Notes: generated by a model not told the origin, from the letters alone. Positions 15,455 through 24,981 are shown, counted from the stretch's first letter. The stretch: 44,609 nucleotides of DNA from Microbacterium sp. APC 3901 (GCF_030407765.1 NZ_JASDCU010000021.1:1-44609), one strand, 5' to 3'. Made by a program: numbers and translations.

Positions 15455-16758
15455 CAGCGCACCTCCTCTGTCGCTCCGGCGGCCGGCTGCGGGTCGGCCG
15501 TCCATCCGTCATCGAGCACGGCATCGATCTCGGCCTGCGGCATCGGAAGCAGCGGCAGGGTGAGCTCTCCCGTCGCACCGGGGCCGGGGCCCAGGGCGGC
15601 GAGCAGGGTGATGCGGGGGATCACGCCGGTCAGGCGCCCTGCGGCATCCACCACTGCCAGCGGCAGCGGCGACTCGACCGAGGGGATGAAGAGGTTCATG
15701 AGGACCTCGTCCTCGCTGACGCTCTGCGGCACCGGCTTGATGATCGACTCGAGCGTCGACACGCCCTGGCGCACCAGCTTGACGGCGTCGCGGTCGGTGA
15801 CGATGCCGAGCAGCTTGCGGTCGCGGCCCGTCACATATGTGGCCGACATGAACGCGTCGCGCATCTGGCGCAGCGCCGTGCGAGGGCCTGCGGTCTCGGC
15901 GACGACGGGGCGCGGGCGCTCCATCACGTTCGCGGCCGTGAGCACGCGCGCACGGTCGACGTCCTGCACGAACTGCTCGACGTAGTCGTTGGCCGGATCC
16001 GTGAGGATGTCCTCCGGGGTTCCGATCTGCACGATGCGACCGTCACGCATCACGGCGATGCGGTCGCCGAGGAACATCGCCTCGTTGAGGTCGTGGGTGA
16101 TGAAGACGATCGTCTTCTGCAGCTTCTCCTGGAGTTCGAGCAGCTGCTCCTGCATCTCGCGGCGGATCAGCGGGTCGAGGGCGCTGAACGCCTCGTCCAT
16201 GAGCAGGATGTCGGAGTCGGCAGCGAGAGCACGGGCGATGCCCACGCGCTGCTGCATACCGCCCGACAGCTCGGACGGCATCTTGTCGGCCTGGCCCTCG
16301 AGACCCACGAGCGCGAGGATCTCGTCGGCCTTCTTCAGCCGCTCGTCCTTGCCGACGCCCTTGAGTTCGAGCGGGTAGGCCACGTTCGCGGCGACGGTGC
16401 GGTGCGGCAGCAGTGCGAAGTGCTGGAACACCATCGAGATGCGGTCGCGGCGGATCTCACGCAGACGCGACGACGGGATGCCGGTGATGGGGTCGCCGTT
16501 CACGACGACGGAGCCGTCTGTCGCCTCGTGCAGCCCGTTGAGCATGCGGATGATGGTGGATTTGCCGGAGCCCGAGAGGCCCATGATCACGAAGATCTCG
16601 CCCCGGTTCACGGTGAAACTGGCGTCGATGACGGCGGCGGTTCCTGCGTCGCCGACCTCGGATCTGCTCTCACCGGCCTTCAGTCGACGGACGGCACTGC
16701 TCGGATTCTTCCCGAACACCTTGTACAGATTGCGCGCTTCAAGAGCGATTTCGGACAC
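15454..16758 (-). CDS. proV: Glycine betaine/proline ABC ATPase with CBS domains (ProV-like)
   Basis: This 434-aa ATPase shows Walker A GLSGSGKST, signature LSGGMQQRVGIARAL and a Walker B ending LLMDEAFSALDP. The C-terminal part from about residue 290 contains tandem CBS-type sequence (FMSATYVTGRDRKLLGIVTDRDAV), which in OpuA-type systems senses ionic strength or c-di-AMP. I chose GTG 16758 with AGGGGA upstream. An ATG at 16836 is in frame, but the intervening 26 codons are Arg-rich with unusual codons and precede the family start. A small hairpin, GGCTC...GAGCC, sits just upstream of the RBS. Confidence 0.92.
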   Translation of the reverse strand: MSEIALEARNLYKVFGKNPSSAVRRLKAGESRSEVGDAGTAAVIDASFTVNRGEIFVIMGLSGSGKSTIIRMLNGLHEATDGSVVVNGDPITGIPSSRLREIRRDRISMVFQHFALLPHRTVAANVAYPLELKGVGKDERLKKADEILALVGLEGQADKMPSELSGGMQQRVGIARALAADSDILLMDEAFSALDPLIRREMQEQLLELQEKLQKTIVFITHDLNEAMFLGDRIAVMRDGRIVQIGTPEDILTDPANDYVEQFVQDVDRARVLTAANVMERPRPVVAETAGPRTALRQMRDAFMSATYVTGRDRKLLGIVTDRDAVKLVRQGVSTLESIIKPVPQSVSEDEVLMNLFIPSVESPLPLAVVDAAGRLTGVIPRITLLAALGPGPGATGELTLPLLPMPQAEIDAVLDDGWTADPQPAAGATEEVR

Positions 16759-17166
16759 GTTTCCCCTGCGGCTCGCCTTCGGGCGGCTGAGCCTGCTTCG
16801 GTTACGCCCGGGTGATCCTCCCGGCCGTTTCGACATGGTGCTGTGGCGGCGCGGACGGCGGATTTCGGATCCACCGCGATAGAGCATCGACCGTACGTCC
16901 ACGCCTCTTCGCAGCACAGCACATTCGAAAGAAGGACGTGATCGCGGACTGGTCTTCGGGCCGTCAGGCCCACCAACCAACGTAACGAAACGGCCGGTCA
17001 GGGGCAAATCCGGCATTTCTACCGTCGTTCAGTTTCGTCGGCTGACCGGGGGATTGCGCGGGTTTCGGACGCCGGTCCGGGGCCGGGCGTGGCGCGGGTC
17101 TCGCAGCCGCGCAGACGTCGGTCGGACGCGGCGTCGACGCGCAGGCGGCGGCTCGACGAGAGGCGA
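16759..17166 (-). promoter_or_regulatory. Promoter and long leader of the proVWX operon
   Basis: These 408 bases carry no convincing gene. On the minus strand TTGCCC (17002-17007) and TACGTT (16979-16984) are 17 bp apart and make a plausible sigma-A promoter. That would give an untranslated leader of about 215 nt. Just before the proV RBS the leader contains GGCTC/GAGCC with an inner GCC/GGC pair and a CGAA loop (about 16770-16795). The remaining stretch, 17040-17166, shows nothing I recognise. Confidence 0.5.
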
Positions 17167-18369
17167 TCAGCGACGGACGCTGCGCGTCACCGTGAACTTC
17201 GGCGTGCGATGCACCTGCTCAGTGGCGCCGACGAGGCGAGTGAGCTCGGCACGGTACCCGAGTGACGAGTTGTAGACCGTGAAGAGCTCGCCGCCGGGGC
17301 GCAGGATGCGGGCGGCAGCCTCGAACAGGCGCGTGGCTGCACCCGTGTGCACACTGCTGCCGAGGTGGAACGGCGGGTTGAGAAGCACGACATCGGCGCT
17401 CGCGTCGGCGATCGCGGAGCCGGCATCGTCATGCAGGACCGTGACGCGGTCGGCCACGCCGTTGGCAGCGACCGTGGCGCGGGCGGAGGCGACGGCCGCG
17501 GCGGAGCGATCGGTGGCGATGACCCGGGATTCAGGGTGGGCGAGGGCGTAGGACACGGCGAGTGCGCCCGTTCCGCAGCCCAGATCGACGACGCCCGGGG
17601 CAGGGCTGACGTGTTCGTCGTTCACAACTCCGGAAGAACGTGCGCTCTCGGGCGCATTCGGCCCGCTTTCGGCCGATGCCGAGGTGTTCTTCCTGAGTTG
17701 TGAACCAGCGAGGCCGAGCACCTCGAGCAGAACGCGCGTGCCGATGTCGAGGCGAGCCCCCGCGAAGGCGCCACCGTGTGCGACGAGCGCGAGACCGTCG
17801 TGTCGCGCCGTCACCGGGAACGGCGGCTCCGACGGCACCGGTCGCGACTCGGATGCCACGACCAGTCGGGACTTGCGCACCGCCCGCTCGGCCTGCACCT
17901 CCGCGAAACTGCGTCCGAGCACCTCATTCTGCGCGATGGTCATGTGCTTCACGCGACCGCCGGCGACGAGCAAGACATCGGGCTCGGCCCAGCGGGCCAC
18001 CGCATCAGCGATCTCCTCGAGCTCTGCGAGAGACTTCGGCAACTGCAGCAGCACGAGCCGCGCGCCGTCGAGCAGAGAGGCGTCGAGCTCGTGGCTCGAG
18101 AAGCCGACGAGTCCGAGTTCGTCGGCGTTGCGGGCCAGCGCACGACGCCCCGTAGCGAGGTCCTGGTGCACGCGGATCCCGTCGACACCCGAGGCGGCCA
18201 GCGCAAGGGTGATCGCGCCGAACTCGTCGCCGATGACCGCGATCTCTCGCCCATCGATCCCGAGCGACAGCGCGCGTTCGACGAGCAGCAGATCGGTGGC
18301 GTCGTAGGCCTGGAGGTTGTCGGCCTCGACGTCGGGCCAGCGGCGCAGGCCGCTATAGGGGAAGTCCAC
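17167..18369 (-). CDS. Two-domain class I SAM-dependent methyltransferase (RsmC/RlmG-like) interrupted by a palindromic repeat
   Basis: This 400-aa protein has an N-terminal degenerate methyltransferase-like domain (residues ~1-215) and a C-terminal catalytic domain with motif I VVDLGCGTGALAV and the N6/N2-guanine-type motif LLNPPFHLGSS. This two-domain form is typical of rRNA guanine-N2 methyltransferases RsmC and RlmG. Between the domains lies a stretch of about 29 residues (from about GSQLRKN to SSGVVN) encoded by an 86-bp palindromic repeat, 17620-17705, read through in frame. It starts at GTG 18369 with TAGTCT six bases upstream, so it is probably leaderless. It diverges from the TetR gene. 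Confidence 0.88.
   Translation of the reverse strand: MDFPYSGLRRWPDVEADNLQAYDATDLLLVERALSLGIDGREIAVIGDEFGAITLALAASGVDGIRVHQDLATGRRALARNADELGLVGFSSHELDASLLDGARLVLLQLPKSLAELEEIADAVARWAEPDVLLVAGGRVKHMTIAQNEVLGRSFAEVQAERAVRKSRLVVASESRPVPSEPPFPVTARHDGLALVAHGGAFAGARLDIGTRVLLEVLGLAGSQLRKNTSASAESGPNAPESARSSGVVNDEHVSPAPGVVDLGCGTGALAVSYALAHPESRVIATDRSAAAVASARATVAANGVADRVTVLHDDAGSAIADASADVVLLNPPFHLGSSVHTGAATRLFEAAARILRPGGELFTVYNSSLGYRAELTRLVGATEQVHRTPKFTVTRSVRR
17620..17705. repeat. 86-bp palindromic repeat family A, copy A2, inside a coding region
   Basis: The left arm GTTCACAACTCCGGAAGAAC and the right arm GTTCTTCCTGAGTTGTGAAC are inverted repeats with one mismatch in 20. The copy is exactly 86 bp, as are A1 and A3. 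It lies inside the methyltransferase gene, in the linker just before SAM motif I, and is open in the gene's frame. Confidence 0.8.
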
Positions 18370-18394
18370 CCCTCAAGACTAGGAGCGCCCCCTC

Positions 18395-18430
18395 TTGACA
18401 GGGACTGAACACGTGTTTAGTCTGCTGTAC
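18395..18430 (+). promoter_or_regulatory. Promoter with operator in the spacer, leaderless tetR
   Basis: TTGACA at 18395-18400 and TAGTCT at 18418-18423 are separated by exactly 17 bp. The spacer contains an 18-bp palindrome, 18404-18421, centred on ACACGTGT with eight of nine base pairs matching. ATG 18431 follows the -10 box by seven bases, so the transcript probably begins at the start codon. A bound TetR dimer would block the promoter directly. Confidence 0.75.
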
Positions 18431-19083
18431 ATGCGTTCAGCTTCTGACGATCTCACGGCTCGTGCCCGCATCCGCGACACCGCCATCGCCGCCTTCGCCC
18501 GCGACGGATACGACGGAGCGAGCATGCGCGCGATCGCCAGGGAGGCCGGCGTCAGCCCCGCGTTGGTCGTGCACCACTTCGGCGACAAGAACGCCCTGCG
18601 CACGGCCTGCGACGACTATGTGGTCGGCGTCTTCATCGACGAGGATCACGACCTCATCGTCGCGCCGACCCGCGACCGCATCCGCACCGCCCTCAACGAC
18701 CTCGAGCGCTACGGTCCGTACATCGACTACCTCGCGCGCATGCTCGCCGACGGATCAGCCGCGGCCGATCGACTGTTCGACAGCTTCCTGGCGAACACCC
18801 GCGATGTGCTCTCCGACCAGCGCGAGGCGGGGATGCTCGAGCCGATGAGCGACCCCGAGATGACGACGATGCTCCTGACGCTGATCGGACTCGCCCCGGT
18901 CGTCATGCGCGCGCAGATCGCTCGCGCTCTGGGCACCGACCAGCTGAGCCCGGCCGGACTCCTGCGCACCACTCTGCCGACGCTCGAACTGCTCACCCAC
19001 GGCATCTATTCGACGACCGCATTGCTCGACGGAGCGCGAGACGCACTCGCAGCCGAGGGGAACGCCCCGAGAGGAGACGCATC

Positions 19084-19087
<4 letters not shown>
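18431..19087 (+). CDS. TetR-family transcriptional regulator
   Basis: This 218-aa TetR repressor has the N-terminal helix-turn-helix domain: ARIRDTAIAAFARDGYDGASMRAIAREAGVSPALVVHHFGDKNAL at about residues 11-55. A helical ligand-binding domain follows. ATG 18431 was chosen because the promoter upstream places transcription at that codon; earlier TTG or GTG codons lie in the promoter. It is the first gene of a three-gene operon and overlaps the ATPase gene by four bases. It likely represses the operon through the palindrome in its own promoter. Confidence 0.92.
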
Positions 19088-20063
<976 letters not shown>

Positions 20064-20067
<4 letters not shown>

Positions 20068-20864
20068 ACGGCATCCTGCCGGTGTTCCGTCGCAGCCTGC
20101 AGGAGTCCTGGCGAAGCCTGCTCGGATGGACCGCCGGTCTCGCCGCGGTGCTGTTCCTCTACCTGCCGCTGTATCCGAGCCTCGCGGGCGACGGCCAACT
20201 CGAGGCCATGATCTCGTCGCTGCCCAAGGAACTCGTCGACACCCTCGGGTACGACCAGATCGCGACCGGCGCCGGATACGCGCAGAGCACGTTCTTCGGC
20301 CTGATCGGCTTTCTTCTGCTGACGATCGCTGCGGTGACCTGGGGGTCGTCGGCCATCGCCGGCGCCGAAGAGAGCGGACGGGCCGAGCTCGACCTGGCGC
20401 ACGGCATCGGTCGTGGTCAGTATGCGCTGGAGTCGGCCGTCGCCGTGCTCGTGCGACTCCTGTGGCTCGGCGCCTTCTCGGGGTTCGTCGTCTGGGCGTT
20501 GAACGACTCGGCCGAGCTCGGCCTCGAGGGGTGGCGCATCGTCGGAGCGAGCGCTGCGCTCACCGGGCTCTCGTTCCTCACCGCATCCGCCGCTCTGCTC
20601 GCGGGCGCAGCGACCGGCCGCCGCATCTGGGCGACCGGCGTCGGCGCAGGAATCGCCGTGCTCGGGTACGTGCTGCAGGCGATCGCCCGGCAGTCCGACG
20701 ACCTCGAGTGGGTGAACGCGCTCTCCCCCTACGCCTGGGTCTACCGCCAGCCGCCGCTGGCCGAGGGCGTGGATGCCGGTGGGCTCGCCCTCACCTGGGG
20801 CCTGGCTCTCGTGTTCGTCGTGGCGTCGGTCTTCGCATTCCGCGCCCGCGACCTCCGCGGCTGA
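20064..20864 (+). CDS. ABC-2 type export permease of a TetR-controlled exporter
   Basis: This 266-aa protein has six predicted transmembrane segments, starting with LLGWTAGLAAVLFLYLPLYPSL. A large extracellular loop region (GDGQLEAMISSLPKELVDTLGYDQIATGAGYAQSTFFG) and the family-typical WGSSAIAGAEESGRAELDLAHGIGRGQYALE segment follow. It partners the preceding LSKGN-type ATPase. The exported substrate is unknown. A block of GC-rich palindromic repeats follows the stop codon. Confidence 0.9.
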
Positions 20865-20900
20865 CACCGCGCCCGCCGGGCACCACCACCACCGCCGCCG

Positions 20901-20960
20901 CACCAGCCAGGCGGGGTCAGTTCCGCACCGCACCAGCCAGGCGGGGTCAGTTTTGCACCG
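20901..20960. repeat. Two 30-bp tandem repeats overlapping repeat B2
   Basis: 20901-20930 and 20931-20960 are direct repeats differing at two adjacent positions (CC versus TT). Each contains CCAGGCGGGGTCAGTT and ends GCACCG, so the left third of repeat B2 has been duplicated next to it. Confidence 0.75.
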
Positions 20961-20995
20961 TAACGCGGCGTTTCGGATGCAGGACTGACCCCGCA
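20941..20995. repeat. 55-bp palindromic repeat family B, copy B2
   Basis: The element has ends GCGGGGTCAGT and ACTGACCCCGC(A), and shares length and the internal words GCACCG, GTTTC and GATGC with copy B1 at 9049-9103. It lies between two exporter modules and may serve as terminator of the upstream one. An outer CCAGGC/GCCTGG pair extends the inverted repeat. Confidence 0.75.
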
Positions 20996-21018
20996 CGACT
21001 GCCTGGCCGAGAAACGGG

Positions 21019-21058
21019 TTGACACGATCCGGGTTCAGTGGTTACCTAGTCGAGTAAC
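21019..21058 (+). promoter_or_regulatory. Promoter and operator of the GntR-ABC module
   Basis: TTGACA at 21019-21024 is followed after 17-18 bp by TTACCT/TACCTA as -10. GTTAC (21041-21045) and GTAAC (21054-21058) form an inverted repeat over the -10 region. TAACTAACCCACTAACC adds further TAAC half sites before the RBS. This AT-rich block is the likely GntR operator. Confidence 0.6.
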
Positions 21059-21083
21059 TAACCCACTAACCAGCGGAGGACTC

Positions 21084-21491
21084 GTGATCGAAGAAGGCAA
21101 GCCGCTCTTCCTCCAGATCGCCGAGCAGATCGAGGACTCGATCCTCGACGGCTCGCTCGCGGAAGAAGCACAGGCTCCGTCGACGAACGAGCTCGCCGGC
21201 TTCTACCGGATCAATCCCGCAACAGCAGCCAAGGGAGTCGCCATGCTCACCGACAAGGGAGTTCTGTACAAGCGCCGCGGCATCGGCATGTTCGTCGCCA
21301 CCGGCGCGAAAGACCTGCTGCTCGGCGAACGCCGCGCGGCCTTCGCCGATCGCTACATCGACCCGCTTCTCACCGAGGCCCGCACGCTGGGGCTCGGCAC
21401 CGACGACCTTGCCGCACTGCTCCGCGAGCGCGCGGCCCGGGAGCCACAGACATCACCGGCACGACAGACAGAAGGGAAGACCCCCGCATGA
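21084..21491 (+). CDS. GntR-family regulator of the YtrA/YhcF type
   Basis: This 135-aa short GntR protein has only the winged-helix domain (PLFLQIAEQIEDSILDGSLAEEAQAPSTNELAGFYRINPATAAKGVAMLTDKGVLYKRRGIGMFVA) and a small helical tail. That is the YtrA subfamily, which typically regulates an adjacent ABC operon. The start is GTG 21084, with GGAGGA seven bases upstream. It heads a three-gene operon and overlaps the ATPase gene by four bases. Confidence 0.92.
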   Translation: MIEEGKPLFLQIAEQIEDSILDGSLAEEAQAPSTNELAGFYRINPATAAKGVAMLTDKGVLYKRRGIGMFVATGAKDLLLGERRAAFADRYIDPLLTEARTLGLGTDDLAALLRERAAREPQTSPARQTEGKTPA

Positions 21492-22405
21492 CCGCCGTCA
21501 TCGAGGTGCAGAACCTCACGAAGCACTACAAGGAGAAGAACGCGCTCGACAACGTGTCGCTCACCCTCGAGGGCGGCGCGATCTACGGACTGCTCGGTCG
21601 CAACGGAGCCGGCAAGACCACGCTCATGTCGATCCTGACCGCGCAGAACTTCGAGTCGTCTGGCACCGTGCGCGTCTTCGGCGAGCACCCCTATGAGAAC
21701 ACGCACGTCCTCAACCGGGTCTGCTTCGTTCGCGAGAGCCAGAAGTACCCGGATGACGCCTACCCGCGTCATGCCTTCAAGGCCGCGAGCCTGTTCTTCC
21801 GCAACTGGAGCCAGGAGCTCGCCGACGAGCTCATCGAGCAGTTCCAGCTGCCGATGAAGCAGACGATCAAGAAGCTCTCACGGGGCCAGCTCTCGGCCGT
21901 CGGAGTCATCATCGGTCTCGCCTCCCGTGCCGAGCTGACCTTCTTCGACGAGCCCTACCTGGGACTCGACGCGGTCGCCAGGCAGATCTTCTACGACCGG
22001 CTGCTCGAGGACTACGCCGAGCACCCGCGCACGATCATCCTGTCGTCGCACCTGATCGACGAGGTGTCGAACCTGATCGAGAAGGTCATCGTGATCGACA
22101 ACGGGCGGATCCTGCTCGATGAAGACACGGATGCCGTGCGCGACCGCGCCGTCACCGTGGTCGGCGAGGCCGGCAAGGTCGACGCCTGGGCCGCCGATCG
22201 CGAGGTGCTGCACCGCGAGGCTCTCGGTCGAGTCGCCTCCGTCACCGTGCTCGGAGCACTGTCGCCGGCCGAGCGCGCCGAGGTCACGGCATCCGGTCTC
22301 GATCTGGCCCCGGTCTCGCTGCAGCAGCTGATCGTGCGTCTCACCCAGAAGGCCGAGGCGGGCTCTGCCGGCAGAGCCTCCGCCGCGAAAGAGGAGGTCC
22401 GCTGA
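21488..22405 (+). CDS. ABC transporter ATPase of the GntR-controlled module (YtrB-like)
   Basis: This 305-aa ATPase has Walker A GRNGAGKTT, signature LSRGQLSAVG and Walker B LTFFDEPYLGLDA. The Pro/Tyr after DE and the LSRGQ signature are as in YtrB-type subunits of cell-envelope-stress ABC systems. The C-terminal part from about residue 215 is a family extension. Its stop shares one base with the ATG of the permease gene. Confidence 0.92.
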   Translation: MTAVIEVQNLTKHYKEKNALDNVSLTLEGGAIYGLLGRNGAGKTTLMSILTAQNFESSGTVRVFGEHPYENTHVLNRVCFVRESQKYPDDAYPRHAFKAASLFFRNWSQELADELIEQFQLPMKQTIKKLSRGQLSAVGVIIGLASRAELTFFDEPYLGLDAVARQIFYDRLLEDYAEHPRTIILSSHLIDEVSNLIEKVIVIDNGRILLDEDTDAVRDRAVTVVGEAGKVDAWAADREVLHREALGRVASVTVLGALSPAERAEVTASGLDLAPVSLQQLIVRLTQKAEAGSAGRASAAKEEVR

Positions 22406-23091
22406 TGCGACGCACACTCAATGTCATCCGCCTGCAGCTGATCAACCGCCAGACGTTCATCTGGGTTCCGCTGATCGTGCTCGGCTCCGCCGTCGTCATC
22501 TCGGTGCTGATCTACGCGATGATCCCCGGCGACCAGCCGAAGTACGGCGGCGGCGGCCAGGCCCCGCTCTGGTACTTCTTCGCCATCGGGCTCTCGGCGA
22601 TGACCCTCACCTTCCCGTTCTCGCAGGCGATGAGCATCACCCGACGCGACTTCTACTTCGGCACGCTGCTCACCGCCATCCTCGGAAGCGCGCTCATGGG
22701 CGTCGTCTTCCTGATCGGCGGCGGCATCGAGACGCTGACGAACGGCTACGGCGTGAACGGATACGTGTTCTACCTGCCGTGGCTGTGGGAGGCGGGCCCG
22801 CTCGGCGCGTTCACCGTCTACTTCACCCTCGCCCTCTTCCTGTTCGTCTTCGGCTTCACCGGGGCGACGATCTACAAGAGCTGGGGACCCACCGTGCTCA
22901 CCATCGCGAGTGTCGGTCTGGGCCTCATCCTCGTGGGGCTCGCCTTCCTCGCCACGAGACTCGAGCTGTGGGCTGAGGTGTGGCGGGGAATCCTCGACGC
23001 CGGCGCTCTCGGTCTCGCACTGTGGGGCCTCGTCGCCACGGTGGTGCTCGCGGGCATCTCGTTCCTCGCCTTCCGCAGGGCCATCCCCTGA
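22405..23091 (+). CDS. ABC permease-like membrane protein of the GntR-controlled module
   Basis: This 228-aa protein has six predicted transmembrane segments with short loops and no recognised soluble domain. It begins LNVIRLQLINRQTFIWVPLIVLGSAVVISVLIY. The pattern fits the small membrane subunits found with YtrB-like ATPases. ATG 22405 has GAGGAGG about eight bases upstream. A hairpin terminator follows, so the operon ends here. Confidence 0.85.
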   Translation: MRRTLNVIRLQLINRQTFIWVPLIVLGSAVVISVLIYAMIPGDQPKYGGGGQAPLWYFFAIGLSAMTLTFPFSQAMSITRRDFYFGTLLTAILGSALMGVVFLIGGGIETLTNGYGVNGYVFYLPWLWEAGPLGAFTVYFTLALFLFVFGFTGATIYKSWGPTVLTIASVGLGLILVGLAFLATRLELWAEVWRGILDAGALGLALWGLVATVVLAGISFLAFRRAIP

Positions 23092-23110
23092 TCAGTCGGT
23101 GATCGCTCGG

Positions 23111-23140
23111 CGCCGGTCGCTCCTCACGGGGCGACCGGCG
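23111..23140 (+). terminator. Perfect 10-bp-stem terminator after the GntR-ABC operon
   Basis: CGCCGGTCGC and GCGACCGGCG flank a ten-base loop starting 20 bases after the permease stop codon. The downstream sequence, TCGTCGTGTG, is only weakly T-rich. Confidence 0.65.
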
Positions 23141-23250
23141 TCGTCGTGTGCGTGGCGTGCTACCCGGCGTGAGCGCGAGAAGCAACCCGGTGGGCGACAC
23201 GAAGCCGGGCGGCTAGCGTCGTCCTTTCGGCAGGATCACGAAAGGATGCC

Positions 23251-24396
23251 GTGACGACGTTCACCTCACGACTCCGCGCGCGCCGCGCAGGGATCGCCCG
23301 GTCGCTGCACGAGGCCGTGCTGCCGGCGCGCCTGCTGCTCGTGGCCAAGACGACCCTCGCGGTGGGGCTCGCCTGGCTGATCGCCCCGCATACGCCAGGG
23401 GTCACCGACGAGTACCCCTACTACGCACCGCTCGGCGCCCTCATCAGCATGTATCCGACGCTGATGGGCTCGGCACGCTCGGGCCTGCAGACGCTGCTCG
23501 GCCTCGCCACCGGCATCGGCCTCGCGACGATCGTCGTGCTCACGGTGGGTCCGACATGGTGGACGATCCCTGCGGTGGTCGGTGTCGGCGTGCTCGTGTC
23601 CGGCACTGGCTGGTTCGGGATCGGCCGAGAGTACGTGCCGATCGCCGCCCTGTTCGTGCTGATCGTCGGAGGCCAGGACGCCGACGAGTACTCGCTGGGC
23701 TACCTCGTGCAGATGGCCCTCGGAGTGACAGTCGGACTGATCGTCAACGTGGTCATCGCCCCGGCGCCCCTCACACTCACGGCAGTCGCACGGATCGACG
23801 CATTCCGCGAGCAGCTGAGCGACCACCTGCGCGACATCGGCTCCGCAGTGTCCGAATCCTGGCCCCCCGAGACCGAGCGGTGGGCGGTCGATTCCGCCTC
23901 CCTCGCCGACACCACCTCGGCGCTTCGCACCGCACTGTCGGATGCCGATGACAGCCGCCGCGGCAATCCAAGGGCGTTCGGGGGCCGGGGCGAGACCCGG
24001 CACATCCACGAGGAGCTCACGCGCCTCGATCGGATCGCTCACCTGATACGTGACATCTCGGATGAGGTGGCCGACACGATCTGGGCGCGTCCAGGAGCAC
24101 TCGAACTGGATGCCGCACTGCCCGAACCCCTCTCGGCCGCATGCCATGCCGTCGCCGAGGTCATCGCACAGCAGGACCCCCTGACGCCGGACGATCACCG
24201 CGCCCGCGGCGAGGCGGCCCGTGCGATCCGGCTGCTCCTCGAGACGGTCGACGCGCGCACGATCGATGTGCACCGCTCGATGGGACCAGGCGTGCTCGCG
24301 GCGATGCATCTGCGTCGCATCCTGATCCTCAGCGGACTCCGCGGCACGGACGACGAAGCGGAGGGCGAGGAAGAGTCGGAGCCGGAGGGCGCGTAG
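23251..24396 (+). CDS. FUSC/aromatic acid exporter-like membrane protein
   Basis: This 381-aa protein has an N-terminal membrane half with about five to six transmembrane segments (residues ~25-180) and a soluble, helical C-terminal half. The first helices (RLLLVAKTTLAVGLAWLI, YYAPLGALISMYPTLMGSARSGLQTLLGLATGIGLA) match the FUSC/ArAE pattern, whose members are proposed exporters of aromatic acids. The start is GTG 23251, with GAAAGGA upstream. It converges on the ArsR-like gene with only three bases between the stop codons. Confidence 0.8.
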   Translation: MTTFTSRLRARRAGIARSLHEAVLPARLLLVAKTTLAVGLAWLIAPHTPGVTDEYPYYAPLGALISMYPTLMGSARSGLQTLLGLATGIGLATIVVLTVGPTWWTIPAVVGVGVLVSGTGWFGIGREYVPIAALFVLIVGGQDADEYSLGYLVQMALGVTVGLIVNVVIAPAPLTLTAVARIDAFREQLSDHLRDIGSAVSESWPPETERWAVDSASLADTTSALRTALSDADDSRRGNPRAFGGRGETRHIHEELTRLDRIAHLIRDISDEVADTIWARPGALELDAALPEPLSAACHAVAEVIAQQDPLTPDDHRARGEAARAIRLLLETVDARTIDVHRSMGPGVLAAMHLRRILILSGLRGTDDEAEGEEESEPEGA

Positions 24397-24399
24397 GGG

Positions 24400-24981
24400 T
24401 CAGATCGTGTCGTCCGCGGCGACGAGATCGATCTGCCAGAAGCGACCTTCCGGGTCGTCGTCATCGTGCGCGGCTTCGGCCTCGGCCACCGCCCTGTCGA
24501 AGATCTCCATCACCGCCGTGAATTCGGCCTCGGTGAGCCGGGTGGTCCGCTGCTGGAACACGGCGTGGATGCCCGAGGCTCGACCCCCGTAGTACTCGGG
24601 CGACCACGCGATCACGCGCTGGAGAAGGTCCTGGTGCTCGGCGGCCACGGCGCGCACGACGGCTCCCCCGAGCTCCTCGTCGGCCACCGGATGGTCGGGG
24701 TCGCCGACGCTCATCGCGCCCTTCACCGGCGCCCAGACGCGGTCGCGACGATCTCGCGCATGCTCCGGAGCCTCGACGATGAGGCCCGCGTCAGCGAGAG
24801 TGCGCAGGTGGAAGCTGACGCTGTTCGCGGCGACGTCGAGCTCGGCGGCGATGTCGGCCGCGCGCATGTGGTGGCGTCGGGCGAGCAGACGAAGGATCCG
24901 TCGACGCAGGGGATGCGTGTAGGCCTTGAGCATGGCCGTCGTCATCCATACGGGATCTTCGCCGTGAATGCCCTCGCCCAT
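24400..24981 (-). CDS. ArsR-type (HTH_20) transcriptional regulator
   Basis: This 193-aa protein has an N-terminal winged helix (LKAYTHPLRRRILRLLARRHHMRAADIAAELDVAANSVSFHLRTLADAGLIVE, residues ~17-67) followed by a C-terminal helical effector region rich in acidic residues. No metal-binding motif is visible. It is divergent from the MFS gene with 75 bp between the start codons, and the space holds three evenly spaced palindromes. ATG 24981 follows TAGGAT by six bases, so it is probably leaderless. It most likely represses itself and the transporter. Confidence 0.88.
   Translation of the reverse strand: MGEGIHGEDPVWMTTAMLKAYTHPLRRRILRLLARRHHMRAADIAAELDVAANSVSFHLRTLADAGLIVEAPEHARDRRDRVWAPVKGAMSVGDPDHPVADEELGGAVVRAVAAEHQDLLQRVIAWSPEYYGGRASGIHAVFQQRTTRLTEAEFTAVMEIFDRAVAEAEAAHDDDDPEGRFWQIDLVAADDTI

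Noticed and set aside
15454..16836. Longer proV starting at ATG 16836
   Set aside because: The extra 26 residues are Arg-rich with codons unlike the rest of the gene, and a good RBS precedes GTG 16758.
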